Positions 43,208 to 52,910 are shown, counted from the first letter of the stretch. The stretch is DNA of 64,000 bases from Variovorax sp. RA8 (GCF_901827175.1 NZ_LR594663.1:310001-374000), one strand, 5' to 3'. Translations and numbers: made by a program. The notes: generated by a model from the sequence alone, not told the origin.

Positions 43208-43779
43208 TCGATTCCCATCACACCCAAGGTACAAGCTAGGTGTACTTCCTCACCTTCGCGCGAGCTCGTCGAGGGGGCAAACGATGACAGCAGCCGCTGG
43301 CCTGCGAGACAGAGTTCCACCATCAACATCGACAGGCCTGCGACAACTTCAACGCTCGCTCTGGATGTCGATCGCCTCTTCGTCATTCCTGCGGGAAGCG
43401 GACATCGTCCGCACTCCGTGGCGGCTGGCCGCAGCGCCAGCTTCATGCAGTGATTTCACGGGGAGCTCCTATGGCAAACAGACAAGTTCGCTCGGCTCCA
43501 TCGTGGGTTGCACGCCCGTCCACAGCTATCCAGACCTTGCACGGGCAGTCCACCCGCTGCATGAACCCGCCCCGGGGAAAGTCCAGGACGGCATTCCTTC
43601 CCGTCGTGCCGGGATCGCCGGTGCTGTCCGTCAGGCAACAGCGCGACGTGGATAGCGTGTTCGCAAACCGGACAAGGACGGCGAGCCGCACTTTCTATCA
43701 CTGCTTGAAGGCTTGGGTGTGCTGCACCAGTCCACGCCTGCATTTGCCAGGAAACATCGGGATCCTTTTTCGAGGACTC
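43208..43779. other. No gene recognised
   Basis: Frames on both strands are open but lack family motifs. Part may be the leading region of the transferred element, and the right end may contain the decayed remainder of the ATPase gene beside it. Confidence 0.45.
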
Positions 43780-43903
43780 GGACTTCCCCATCCGGCGCGG
43801 CAAAAAGTCCCTTGGCAGAGGTGAGCCCCAGCTCGAACACCGTCAGGTATTTCTGAGCCAGTTCGGCGCGAGCGTAATGCCAGGGGTCGCCAGGCGCGTT
43901 CAT
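43780..43903 (-). pseudogene. 5' relic of an AAA-type ATPase gene
   Basis: Minus strand from ATG 43903 reads MNAPGDPWHYARAELAQKYL, then VFELGLTSAKGLFA. The next frame continues PRRMGKSE, together matching ATPases that open with YLxxFxLGLTSAxGLFAxRRMGKTEFL, where RRMGK[ST]E is a Walker A. The frame is broken after LFA and again after SE, and the rest is unreadable. Membership rests on this short N-terminal pattern. Confidence 0.45.
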
Positions 43904-44298
43904 TGGTTTGAATCTTCCTCATCTCGTTTGAGGAGTATCAAGACTGATGAAACCAAGTGAAACCCGGGTGCCCAAGCCCGGCGTTGCGCGCTGCGCCCCA
44001 CCCATTTTTCAGCCACCGACCTCCCTGTGCCAGAAACGCACGCCGCCACCGCACCCCTGCCCGCAAGCGAACCAGGCGCCGACGCAAGCGGAGCCGACGA
44101 ACGACGGCTGCGTCCTTCTCTCCCAATGCCTGCGCGCACGCGCTCCATGAGCTGCCGGCTGGCCTCTGATGAAGGCCTCGAAGCTGGGCGCGGCAACGTG
44201 CACTCTTCGACTCCGACGGGTCGATTCCACCACCTCCGATGTCTGGGCGCGGAACCCGCATTGAAGCCTTGGAAATTCGCGGCCCGACTACATGAAGA
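43904..44298. other. No gene recognised
   Basis: Short Arg/Pro-rich frames occur on the plus strand but no family motif is seen. GAATCTTCCTCATC and related bases before 43903 may hold the promoter of the ATPase relic. Confidence 0.45.
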
Positions 44299-45405
44299 TC
44301 ACGACGCCTTCGGCTGACCAACAGAGATCCCATCTTCCGATGGAAGCAGCGGCCCGTCCAGCAAGGGCATCTTACGGGCAAGGATGTACTCGAATGCCTC
44401 GCCCGCGTGCCGTGCAGCCGTGAAGATCGCGGTGCGATCGCTTCTCAACACCTGCAGCCAGCTGTCTAGATAGGCGGCGTGTCCCTCGATGGTGGCATCG
44501 ACCAGGCCGCAGTGTCCCATCACGAACGCCGAGCCCAGCTCAGCCACCAGTTCCTCGAAGGCATAGGCGTGGTCGCCGAACCGTTTGCCGAACTGTCGAT
44601 GCAGCCGGCTCGGGTGTCCGCTCCAGTGGACCAGTTCGTGCAGCAAGGTGGCGCAGTACGCCTGCCCGCTGGTGAAGCGCCGCGGCCACGGCAGCCGGAT
44701 CTCGTCCAGTTCGGGCAGGTACATCGCCTGTTCGAAGCCATGCCGGATGGTCGCATTGCAGCCACCCAGCAGGCGCAACGCACCTTCCACGGGGCCCCGC
44801 GGCGACTTCACCGGATCGCCGCACAGGTCGATGACCTCGGGCGGCAGCCCATCGATCTGCGCAACGTTGAAGACCCAGAACGGCATGCACAGCAAAACAT
44901 CGCCTCGCGACACCTCTTGCGCCCTGCCCTCCTCTTCCCCGTCATGAACGCTTGCGTCGTCCTCTGCATCTTCACCCCTGCGCGCTTTGCGCTCGAAGTG
45001 CGCGCACATCACACCGCGCTCTCCCTTGCGCACCTGCGCGCCAAGGCTCGATGCTTGCTTGTAGGTCAGCCAGACGTTCGATGCATAGCCCTGCTCGATC
45101 GCGGCTTCCCACAGCAGCAGGACGTTGACCCCGCGGTACGGCGAACCGGTCTTGCCATTGCGCGGCATGCCGCGCGAGGCCGCCCGCGTCCAGCGCTCGC
45201 GGAACACGTTGCCACCCTTCTCCAGCATCGCGATGATCCGGCCGGTGATCACCTGCCGCACGTCGATGCGTGCGCCAGTCCGGACAACAGATCCCTGGTC
45301 TTCAGCTATGCCTGCTTTTGGTGAGTCCTCGGGGGGTACGGGGGGAACGCCCGTGGCTGTTTGCTGGTCTGCATCGCGCAGCCGGGACAATGAGGTTGTA
45401 GGCAT
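44299..45405 (-). CDS. ardC: ArdC-like antirestriction / zincin-like protein
   Basis: ATG 45405 (AAAGG seven bases upstream) gives 368 residues. The N-domain matches the ArdC single-strand DNA-binding domain (VRQVITGRIIAMLEKGG, GMPRNGKTGSPYRGVNVLLL, YASNVWLTYKQASSLGAQVR, KGERGVMCAHF). The C-domain is a zincin with HELVHWSGHPSRLHR (HExxH) and FAFEELVAELGSAF-type helix (here YAFEELVAELGSAFVMG). An acidic insert (RGEDAEDDASVHDGEEEGRA) separates them. ArdC from pSa protects the incoming T-strand from host nucleases. It is located at the edge of the conjugative module, as expected for a leading-region gene. Confidence 0.9.
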   Translation of the reverse strand: MPTTSLSRLRDADQQTATGVPPVPPEDSPKAGIAEDQGSVVRTGARIDVRQVITGRIIAMLEKGGNVFRERWTRAASRGMPRNGKTGSPYRGVNVLLLWEAAIEQGYASNVWLTYKQASSLGAQVRKGERGVMCAHFERKARRGEDAEDDASVHDGEEEGRAQEVSRGDVLLCMPFWVFNVAQIDGLPPEVIDLCGDPVKSPRGPVEGALRLLGGCNATIRHGFEQAMYLPELDEIRLPWPRRFTSGQAYCATLLHELVHWSGHPSRLHRQFGKRFGDHAYAFEELVAELGSAFVMGHCGLVDATIEGHAAYLDSWLQVLRSDRTAIFTAARHAGEAFEYILARKMPLLDGPLLPSEDGISVGQPKAS

Positions 45406-45955
45406 GGCTGGGCCTTTCTGCGGCGCGTGCCGCGGTGGTTGAACATCTGCTTTCGGAGCCGCCTCGACGCATGAAGAGCGAGCGCAAAAGGGCCGATGTC
45501 CAGGGACCGCCCGGAGGCCGCAGCCGAGCACAGCGAGGACCGGGCGAGGACGGTGGCGCAGCCCTTGCCCTGGACATCGGCTCGTGCGAGCTATGCGTCG
45601 GCCAAGAGGCGGCTTCGAAGGCGCAACCGCCGCGGCGCGCGACGCCGGTACAGGCCATCCATACCCCGTCCGCGCTCTCCAACGGCCAGCAGGCCGTGCC
45701 CTCCCCTGGCGCGCACGCGCCCAAGCTCCAGGAGAGCGATTTCCGCGAGGTAGCCAGTGGCCGCGCTCCAGAGGCCACTCCGATCAAGCCTCGAAGCCGC
45801 TCATGCGGCGCAGCAAGCAGAAAGAATGGCGCAGCCAGTGCCGCTATATCACGCAGCGTTGTGCGAGCGACGTCGCGCGGCTTGCGGTGATGACCAAATC
45901 ACCGAGCTCGCGCTCAGAATCGTCGCAGCGCTGCTAGACGCCAATCCGCCAAGAG
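45406..45955. other. No gene recognised
   Basis: High-GC frames overlap on both strands without known motifs. It separates ardC from an IS110 leader copy and may be the border of the conjugative element. Confidence 0.4.
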
Positions 45956-46036
45956 CATCGGTGATCGGGCAGGCCCAGCAGCCCGCGGAGTTGTCTTTCT
46001 AGACTCGTAGTCCCCTTACGAAGGAGAGCTCGAATG
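45956..46036 (-). mobile_element. Partial copy of an IS110-type leader end
   Basis: On the minus strand GAGCTCTCCTTCGTAAGGGG continues ACTACGAGTCTAGAAAGAC and on to CCGATCACCGATGCTCTTGG, closely matching the leader of the IS110 element near 12.83-12.92 kb (AAGGGACTTCGAGTCTAGAG, GATCACCGATGCTTTTGG). Both copies end at an ATG, after which the sequences diverge. Only the non-coding end remains here. Confidence 0.7.
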
Positions 46037-46370
46037 AGAGCAGCGACGATGTCCAACATGGGCTCGCTGCAGGGGCGAGCGGATGTGGCAGGATGCCGCC
46101 AACACCAGACCTTCGCCAATGACCTTGCATCAAGCAGTTGCGAGGCCAGGTTCTCAAGATCCGAGCGCCACGCGTCGCCCGAGGCCTCTCCGCGCTCCCG
46201 CATAAGCGAAGATCGCACCCGAGAACTGGGCGAAGGCCGACCCGGCCAGTGGCGCGGATCGCCTTTTCAAGGCCTGGCTTGCTTGATAGCCTGTCGGCTG
46301 GTGGCCTCATTGGGTTGAAGGCCAAGATGGGGCAGCTTCGCCGAGGTTAGAAATTCTGTGGTGGGAAAAG
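46037..46370. other. No gene recognised
   Basis: A plus-strand frame starting with the IS-derived ATG (MRAATMSNMGSLQG) is open but without known motifs. It is probably debris next to the IS fragment. Confidence 0.4.
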
Positions 46371-46907
46371 ATGAAATCAATCGTGCATCTCGCGCTCGGC
46401 GTTCTGCTGCTTTCTACTGTGGCGTTCAACGCAGGCGCAACGGGGACGAACAAGCTTTGCAACGGACGACAGACGGACATCGTCTTTGCTGTAATCCACG
46501 AGAATCCGGACGATGCGGGTTCGAGATGCGATGTTCAGGGATCGCGATGTTCCGTGACGCTCCAAGGCTGGTACACCATGAGGCCGGGAGCCTGCATGGA
46601 TGTGGACGTGGGAAATCAATGGGAGTCTTATCTGTCGATCTTCGTCAAGGATACGGCGGCCGGCCAGTACAGGCCAGAAACCTTCCCAGTCAACGACAGG
46701 TTCTACAAGGACCGGAGCGAGAAGAACTCCGGCGTCGTTGACGCCACTGCATGCATGCCTGTCGGGGCGTTCAAGAAAAAGCTGCCTGGAGCCCTCGCGC
46801 GCATGCTGAATTCGGCACTCGCATGCGATCCCGGCGAGGCGCTGTATCCGGTCAACTACGTCATGCGCGGCGCACCGCAAACCCACGTCGTGGTCACGTT
46901 GAACTAA
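46371..46907 (+). CDS. Secreted DUF1036-like protein
   Basis: The 178-residue protein has a signal peptide (MKSIVHLALGVLLLSTVAFN, cleaved near AGATG). The mature part shows NKLCNGRQTDIVFAVIHEN and SVTLQGWYTMRPGACMDVDV, similar to the CN....V..A......W..GWW.I.PG.C pattern of DUF1036 proteins, and six Cys residues suggest disulfides in the periplasm. The function is unknown. No operon partner is seen. Confidence 0.6.
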   Translation: MKSIVHLALGVLLLSTVAFNAGATGTNKLCNGRQTDIVFAVIHENPDDAGSRCDVQGSRCSVTLQGWYTMRPGACMDVDVGNQWESYLSIFVKDTAAGQYRPETFPVNDRFYKDRSEKNSGVVDATACMPVGAFKKKLPGALARMLNSALACDPGEALYPVNYVMRGAPQTHVVVTLN

Positions 46908-47108
46908 ATGGGCTGCATAGGCGGTGTCGCCGCGGCCGGTCCTTCGCCCCAAACGGCCTACGTCTCAGAGTTCGGCTGAACGCCAGAGGGCAGAATGCGG
47001 GCCAGGACCGGACACTCCGAGGTAGGGCCTGTTGGGGATGCATGGCGACGACAGAAGTCCGACGCCTCGTGCCCTGCCAAATTTTGCCAAACCGCACAAG
47101 CTTGCGGC

Positions 47109-47417
47109 ATGAGCACCATGAACGTGTCCTTGCCAGACGCGATGAAGTCGTTCGTAGATGATCAGGTGGTCGAACGCGGCTATAGCACGAGCAGCGAACA
47201 TGTACGCGAGCTCATCCGTAAGGACCAGCAGAGGCTGGAACTGCGCGGTCTGCGCCTTCGAGGAGGCCACTCGGCGCCCGCCGCCGAGGCGGACAAGGCC
47301 TACTTCGATGGTCTGCGTGAGAGGGTGCGAGCCGCGGCAAAAAGGAAGACCTGGCCGACAGCAAACGGTGAAGGCCAAAGCGGTCGTCCCGCGAGGGCAG
47401 GCAAACCGAGACATTGA
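47109..47417 (+). CDS. parD: ParD-family antitoxin
   Basis: ATG 47109 (MSTMNVSLPDAMKSFVDDQV) gives 102 residues. The ribbon-helix-helix pattern TMNVSLPDAMKSFVDDQVVE, RGYSTSSEHVRELIRKDQQR is typical of CC2985/ParD antitoxins. The C-terminal half (DKAYFDGLRERVRAAAKRK) binds toxin. It overlaps the parE reading frame by 50 bp. Confidence 0.85.
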   Translation: MSTMNVSLPDAMKSFVDDQVVERGYSTSSEHVRELIRKDQQRLELRGLRLRGGHSAPAAEADKAYFDGLRERVRAAAKRKTWPTANGEGQSGRPARAGKPRH

Positions 47418-47702
47418 AGACGCTGTCGCCTACGACCTGGGAGAGGGTGCGCAGAGTGCCGCCCTTAGCTTCATCGACGAACTCGAAGAAGCCTATGTCC
47501 ACATCAGAAGGTGCCCCGGCACGGGGGTTCCACGCGCTACGCACACGAGCTCAACTTGCCAGGGCTGCGCTCTTGGCCACTGGCTCGCTTCCCACACATG
47601 GTCTTCTGCTTCGAGCAGACAGACCGCATCGACGTTTGGCGCGTCCTCCACGGCAGGCGGGATAGACCTGCATGGATGCAAGCGTCCGAAATCGACTCCT
47701 GA
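47368..47702 (+). pseudogene. parE: ParE-family toxin, frameshifted
   Basis: GTG 47368 reads KAKAVVPRGQANRDIEDAVA, LGEGAQSAALSFIDELEEAY, HIRRCPGTG, and then loses its frame near 47525. The next frame continues STRYAHELNLPGLRSWPLAR, FPHMVFCFEQTDRIDVWRVL, HGRRDRPAWM to a stop at 47702. This is the full order of a ParE toxin (GyrA-poisoning RelE fold), so two bases were gained or one lost around the run of G in CACGGGGGTTCC. The toxin should be inactive while the antitoxin remains. The break may be a sequencing error, since an unrestrained parE cannot be lost without consequence only if parD also fails. Confidence 0.85.
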
Positions 47703-47905
47703 CCAGCCTTGCAGGCGGTCGGCAGCGATCGGCCAACGAATCACAAGACAGGCAGGCCGCTGCGGCAAGCGGTTGAGCTTCGGACATATCCCCTTTGTCT
47801 GATGCGCCATGCCCGCCAGCGCGTCAGGATGCGCCTCGGGGAGTTTGGACGCGGGATGGACGTCCCTCATGGGACAACACCCATCGACGAACGTGAGGAG
47901 CGACC

Positions 47906-49951
47906 ATGGTTCAGGACCGCTTGGCTGCTGCGCAGCGGGGTGTTGCGCTTGCCGAAGTCATCGAGACTGCGCCCGTCGTGCGCGCAAGCGCGAAACGGGC
48001 TGCGCGCGCCGCAAGCCCTGTGGGGCGTGCTGGCGGGCCGGCGGCAGCGGGCGCCCGGCGAGCGCCGTCGAAGGATGCGGCAAGCGCCTTCACCGGCCCA
48101 TTCCTCTCGCCCTCCTCCTTGACGAAGGCCGAGCGGTTGAAGCTTGTCGATGGCATCGAGCGCGTCATCGAAGGCGTGTTCGCGCACCTGCCGCTCAAGC
48201 GCGCGCGCTACGGCATCGACCCCGTCCAGAGGCTGCGCATCCTGCGCACGCAGGTCGAGCAGCTGTCGAGCTACGAGTTCCACATCGAGCTGGCCGACGT
48301 GGTGACGCGGCTGCGCGACGCGCACACGCGCTACGCCGGGCCGGCGAGCTTGTCGACCAAGGTGGCGGCCCTGCCGTTCCTGGTCGAGATGTTCGGCGCT
48401 TCCGACGCGCCGACCTACGTCGTGACACGCGTGGGCGCAGGCCTTGACCCGGCCTTCAAACCGGGCGTGGTCCTGGAGTTCTGGAACGGCGTGCCGATCG
48501 ACAAGGCGGTTCGTCGGCACGCCGACGAGGAGGTCGGTGGTCGGCCCGACAGCCAGCGTGCATGGTCCGTGCTGACCCTGACCTTGCGGTCCTTGCAGTA
48601 CGGACCTCCGCCCGACGAATACTGGGTCGTGATCGGCTACCGCAGCACCGCAGCCGACGGCACGCCGTCCCGGTCGCCGCGCGAGATCAAGATACCCTGG
48701 CGCGTCGTCGACCCCGGCGAGATCGACGAGATGCAGTCGGGCGGCCCGACAGGCAGCGCGGCCAAGCGCCTGCGACGCACGCGTGCGGTCGATCCGGCGG
48801 CCGAGATCACGCGACGCGCCAAGATGCTGCTTTTTGCGCCCGGCGCACTGACCGGCGAGCAGGCCGATGCGCGTCCGGCAGCCAGAGCGTCCTCCGGCCG
48901 CAAGGTCCCGAAGGCCAAGATCATCGAGACCGAACTCACGGGCACGCTCAAGGCCCAGTCGCTGGCCGTGCCCGGCGGCGCGATCGGCTACCTGCGCATC
49001 TACGGCTTCGACGTCCCGCCGGAGGACTTCATCCCCGAGCTGCAGCGTCTCATTCCCCTGCTGCCGGACAACGGACTCATCATCGACGTGCGCGGCAACC
49101 CCGGCGGCTACATCCTTGCGGCGGAGCTGGCGCTGCAGCTGTTCACGCCCAAGCCGATCCAGCCGACGCGCTTCTCGCTCCTGAGCACGGCCCTGACGCG
49201 CGCGCTCGCCGCATTGCCCGGGATGGCGCAAGAGCTCGGGCCGTGGAAGCAGTCGCTGGAGGCGGCGGTGCGCAACGGCGAGCTCTATTCGCAGCCGCTG
49301 CCCATCACGAGCTTCGCCGAGTGCAACGCGATCGGCCAGCAGTACGGCGGGCCGGTCGTCCTGGTCGCCGACTCGACGACCTATTCCTCGGGCGACCTCT
49401 TCAGCGCCGGGTTCGTGGACAACGGCATCGGCCCCTTCGTCTGCGTAGGCGAGGCAACCGGCGCCGGCGGCGCGAACGTCTGGGACTACGAGGACCTGCG
49501 GCCGCTCATGGCGGGCACCCCCTTCGAGCTGCCGGCGCTGCCCGACGGCATCGGCATGTCCTTCGCATTCCGCCGCGCGACCCGCGCGGGACCCTCCGAG
49601 GGCCTGCCGATCGAGGATGTCGGCGTTGGCGGCATGCCCTACGTGATGACGCGCGACGACCTGCTGGCCGGCAACCCCGACCTGCTGGCCCATTGCTTCG
49701 AGCTCCTGCGGCAGCAGCGCCGCAGCAGCCTGGCTGCCGATGCGGGCGATACCGCACGCGAGATCACCGTGCGCCACGCCGGTCTGACCCGGCTCGACGT
49801 GCTGTTCGACGGCCACCCGGGCAGCAGCCTGCGCCTGCGCGCGCGCACGCCGGTGGTCGTGCCGTACCCGGCGGACACCCGGGTGATCGAGCTGTTCGGC
49901 TTCGACGGCGAGCAACTGCTGCAAAAGCGCCGCGTGAATGCACGCCGCTGA
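47906..49951 (+). CDS. S41-family (tail-specific) serine peptidase
   Basis: ATG 47906 has GAGGAG seven bases upstream; 681 residues. No signal peptide is visible; the N-terminus is Ala/Arg-rich. The peptidase domain includes AIGYLRIYGFDVPPEDFIPE, LIIDVRGNPGGYILAAELAL (family hallmark) and the nucleophile region VLVADSTTYSSGDLFSAGF, then VGEATGAGGANVWDY. A C-terminal domain of about 80 residues (HAGLTRLDVLFDGHPGSSLR) looks immunoglobulin-like. S41 enzymes cut protein C-termini; cytoplasmic location would be unusual. It heads a four-gene run. Confidence 0.85.
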   Translation: MVQDRLAAAQRGVALAEVIETAPVVRASAKRAARAASPVGRAGGPAAAGARRAPSKDAASAFTGPFLSPSSLTKAERLKLVDGIERVIEGVFAHLPLKRARYGIDPVQRLRILRTQVEQLSSYEFHIELADVVTRLRDAHTRYAGPASLSTKVAALPFLVEMFGASDAPTYVVTRVGAGLDPAFKPGVVLEFWNGVPIDKAVRRHADEEVGGRPDSQRAWSVLTLTLRSLQYGPPPDEYWVVIGYRSTAADGTPSRSPREIKIPWRVVDPGEIDEMQSGGPTGSAAKRLRRTRAVDPAAEITRRAKMLLFAPGALTGEQADARPAARASSGRKVPKAKIIETELTGTLKAQSLAVPGGAIGYLRIYGFDVPPEDFIPELQRLIPLLPDNGLIIDVRGNPGGYILAAELALQLFTPKPIQPTRFSLLSTALTRALAALPGMAQELGPWKQSLEAAVRNGELYSQPLPITSFAECNAIGQQYGGPVVLVADSTTYSSGDLFSAGFVDNGIGPFVCVGEATGAGGANVWDYEDLRPLMAGTPFELPALPDGIGMSFAFRRATRAGPSEGLPIEDVGVGGMPYVMTRDDLLAGNPDLLAHCFELLRQQRRSSLAADAGDTAREITVRHAGLTRLDVLFDGHPGSSLRLRARTPVVVPYPADTRVIELFGFDGEQLLQKRRVNARR

Positions 49952-50021
49952 TGTGCATGGACCAACGACCCCGAGCCAGAAACCGACGAACAGCCATCAG
50001 CAGCGATTCAGGAGCACCCCG

Positions 50022-51251
50022 ATGACTTCTCGCCCCTCGTGGGCCGCCCTCCTCGCGGCCACATCCTTTTTCTGCGTCACCGCCTCGGCCCAGTTCCCTG
50101 ACGCTCGCGACACGCCGCCGGCGGGATGGACCGGTCCGGTCTTCAGGCTCAAGCAGGACTATCCGCAGACACTGCCCTCCGTCGGCGCGCGCCCGTGGAT
50201 GAGCTTCGACTTCCGCACCCAGCCCGACGAGTACATCTTGGCGGTGCTGGACTACGCGCTGGAGGGCAACAAGGAGGTCGACTTCGTGGTGCAGAACAAC
50301 ACGACGCGCGGCTGGTACCACGCGCCGTGGATGCACGTCGGCGCGGCCGGCCGCGAATTCGTGCGCGGCCTCACCCGCGAGCGCGCATCGCGCCCGGGCG
50401 AGCTGGCGCCGACCCAGACGGGCACCTTCGAGAACTGGGCCGTGAGCGTCTACAACCCGCGCGGCGGCTACACGCTCGGGCGCGTGTGGAAGGACCCGGA
50501 CGCGCCGAACCCGAGCGCCGCGAAGTTCCCGGTGGGCGCCGTCAGCGTCAAGCTGATCTTCACCGAGGCGCCGGTGAGCCAGGTGCCCTACCTCGCGGGC
50601 TCGGTCGAATGGCAGGCCGACATCAACCGCAGCCGCAACACCAACCCGCGCCCGACGCTGCGCCTGCTGCAGGTCGACGTGGCGGTGCGCGACAGCCGCG
50701 CAGCGTCGACCACCGGCTGGGTCTTCGGCACCTTCGTCTATGACGGCAATGCCCCGGGCGCCACGCCGTGGGACCGGCTGGTGCCGGTCGGCCTCATGTG
50801 GGGCAACGATCCCACACGGGTGGGTACGGCCCGGCCGCTGCAGCAGACCAAGATCAACGCAGGACTGCAGATCCCGCAGCACCTGGGCTTCGAGAAGCGG
50901 CTCAATGGGCCGGTCGACAACCCGCGCTCATCGTGCCTGTCCTGCCATTCGACGGCACAGGTCCAGACCAACCTCTCGCGCCCGACACGCGCCGCCATTC
51001 CACCGGCCAACGCGTCGGCGGCGACGCTGCGCCTGTACTTTCGCAACATCAAGGCCGGCACGCCCTTCGATTCGAACGCGCTCGCGCTGGACTACTCGCT
51101 GCAGCTGCAAAACGGGATCGCCAACTGGGCGCAGACAGAGGGCCCATCCTCCGGTCCGCAGAGCAGCGCCAGGGCGACCATCGGTGCGGGACCGAGGCGG
51201 CTCGACCGCTCGCACGGCATCGCCATCCGACCCATCGGCCGGGACGAGTGA
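50022..51251 (+). CDS. Secreted CxxCH (probable haem-binding) protein
   Basis: ATG 50022 (GGAG nine bases upstream) gives 409 residues with a signal peptide (PSWAALLAATSFFCVTASAQ). One CLSCHST motif lies near residue 304, the signature for covalent c-type haem. The rest (WTGPVFRLKQDYPQTLPSVG, WMSFDFRTQPDEYILAVLDY, GFEKRLNGPVDNPRSSCLSC) is not assigned to a family by eye; it resembles cytochrome-c-associated oxidase-like proteins of unknown role. It overlaps in function group with neighbours only by position. The haem call rests on one motif. Confidence 0.65.
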   Translation: MTSRPSWAALLAATSFFCVTASAQFPDARDTPPAGWTGPVFRLKQDYPQTLPSVGARPWMSFDFRTQPDEYILAVLDYALEGNKEVDFVVQNNTTRGWYHAPWMHVGAAGREFVRGLTRERASRPGELAPTQTGTFENWAVSVYNPRGGYTLGRVWKDPDAPNPSAAKFPVGAVSVKLIFTEAPVSQVPYLAGSVEWQADINRSRNTNPRPTLRLLQVDVAVRDSRAASTTGWVFGTFVYDGNAPGATPWDRLVPVGLMWGNDPTRVGTARPLQQTKINAGLQIPQHLGFEKRLNGPVDNPRSSCLSCHSTAQVQTNLSRPTRAAIPPANASAATLRLYFRNIKAGTPFDSNALALDYSLQLQNGIANWAQTEGPSSGPQSSARATIGAGPRRLDRSHGIAIRPIGRDE

Positions 51252-51254
51252 GCC

Positions 51255-52910
51255 ATGGCCACCCGCAAACCCATCGATCCGGCAGAGAGCCCCAAGCTCG
51301 TGCTCCAGGGCCGCATCGTCACGATGAACGGCGCCTTCAAGGTGATCGCGGACGGCCGCGTCTACACGCACAACGGCGACATCATGGCCGTGCAGGAGGC
51401 AACGGCGCCCGCGCCTCCCGGCTTCGGCAGCACCGCCGTGACGGACACCGGCGGCACCCTCTTTCCCGGCCTGATGGACCTGCACAACCACCTGCCCTAC
51501 AACGTGCTGCCGCTGTGGCAGGTGCCCAGGAAGTTCAGCAACCGCGGCCAGTGGGGCCGCCACGCCGAATACCACAGCAAGATCTCCGCGCCGATGCAGA
51601 CGCTCGCGGCCACGCCCGAGCTGCTGGCGTCCATCTGTCGCTACGTCGAGGCCAAGGCGTTGATCGGCGGCACCACCACCGGCCAGGGCATCACGCTGGC
51701 GAACCAGTCGGGAATCCGCCGCTACTTCCGCGGGGTGGTGCGCAACGTCGAGGCCACCGACGACGAAGCCTCGTTGCCCGCGGCCTCGACGCGGGTGCCG
51801 GACGTCGCAGCCAGGGATGCGCAGGCCTTCCTCACCCGGCTCAAGAAGGAGAAGACCTGCTACCTGCTGCACCTGAGCGAAGGCACCGACGCGACCGCGC
51901 GCCGCGCCTTCCAGGCGCTGCAGATCGGCGGCGCCAGCTGGGCGATCACGCCCTCGCTTTGCGGCATCCACGCCGCGGCGCTCCAGGCGCCGGACTTCCA
52001 GGTGCTCGCTGCCAACGGCGGCGGCATGGTGTGGTCGCCCTTCAGCAACCTGCTGCTGTACGGTGGCACCGCCGACGTCGGCGCGGCCAAGGCAGCCGGC
52101 GTGCCGATCTCGCTCGGCTGCGACTGGGCGCCCTCCGGCAGCCGCAACCTGCTCAACGAGCTCAAGGTCGCACACCTCTTCAGCGAGGCCCAGGGCGGGA
52201 TCTTCACGGCGCGCGAGCTGGTCGCGATGGTCACCCGGGAGCCGGCCGGGCTGCTCGGCTGGGAGCGCCTGGCCGGTACCCTCGAGGCGGGCAAACGCGC
52301 CGACCTCATCGTGGTCGAGGGCAGTTCGGGCGACCCGTACCAGCAGCTCATCCGCGCCAAGGAATCGGACCTTGCGCTGGTGATGATCAATGGCGTGGGC
52401 CGCTTCGGCGACGCAGCAATGATGCGCACGCTGGGCTTTGCCGGCGAGGCGCTCAGGGTGGGCGGCGCCAGCCGCATGCTGTTTCTCGCGCACCCGGCCG
52501 AGGATCCGCTGACGCAGAAGCTCTCGCTCTCGGCGGCAGCCGATCGTCTGACGCGCGCGCTGCGCGGCCTGCCCGCGCTCGCGCGCAAGGCCGAGCGCCC
52601 GCGGCCGATCTCGCCCCTGGCCCTGGCACGGGGAGGCGCCAACACCTGGCGGCTGGCGCTCGACGAGATCCTCGACACGGGCGTCGACCTGCGCGCCAAC
52701 CTGCCGGTGCACCTGCCCGGCGGTCGCACCCTGCGGGCGGCGGCGATGCGGCCGGTGTTCGGGCAGACGCGGAAGCTCTCGGCCGCCGTCATGCCCCTGG
52801 CCATCGATGCGCTGAGCGTGGCGGGCGATGCAGGCTACCTGGACGCCCTGGATCTGCAGAAGAACGTCCCCGACGCGATCAAGGAGGGCCTGCGCGACCT
52901 CTGGTCGTGA
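51255..52910 (+). CDS. Amidohydrolase-family protein
   Basis: The 551-residue protein begins 3 bp after the CxxCH gene. It has the composite barrel LQGRIVTMNGAFKVIADG, metal motif FPGLMDLHNHLPYN (HxH), ALIGGTTTGQG, YLLHLSEG (His), LCGIHAAAL (His), SLGCDWAPSGSRNLLNELKV (Asp) and GTLEAGKRADLIVVEGSSG. Members cleave amide, C-N or deaminate rings. The C-terminal 140 residues (TRALRGLPALARKAERPRPI) extend beyond the core. Substrate unknown; the associated secreted haem-type protein and peptidase do not define a pathway. Confidence 0.85.
   Translation: MATRKPIDPAESPKLVLQGRIVTMNGAFKVIADGRVYTHNGDIMAVQEATAPAPPGFGSTAVTDTGGTLFPGLMDLHNHLPYNVLPLWQVPRKFSNRGQWGRHAEYHSKISAPMQTLAATPELLASICRYVEAKALIGGTTTGQGITLANQSGIRRYFRGVVRNVEATDDEASLPAASTRVPDVAARDAQAFLTRLKKEKTCYLLHLSEGTDATARRAFQALQIGGASWAITPSLCGIHAAALQAPDFQVLAANGGGMVWSPFSNLLLYGGTADVGAAKAAGVPISLGCDWAPSGSRNLLNELKVAHLFSEAQGGIFTARELVAMVTREPAGLLGWERLAGTLEAGKRADLIVVEGSSGDPYQQLIRAKESDLALVMINGVGRFGDAAMMRTLGFAGEALRVGGASRMLFLAHPAEDPLTQKLSLSAAADRLTRALRGLPALARKAERPRPISPLALARGGANTWRLALDEILDTGVDLRANLPVHLPGGRTLRAAAMRPVFGQTRKLSAAVMPLAIDALSVAGDAGYLDALDLQKNVPDAIKEGLRDLWS

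Noticed and set aside
47867..49924. Long minus-strand open frame opposite the S41 peptidase gene
   Set aside because: Same shadow type; the plus-strand protein has clear peptidase motifs and a ribosome-binding site.
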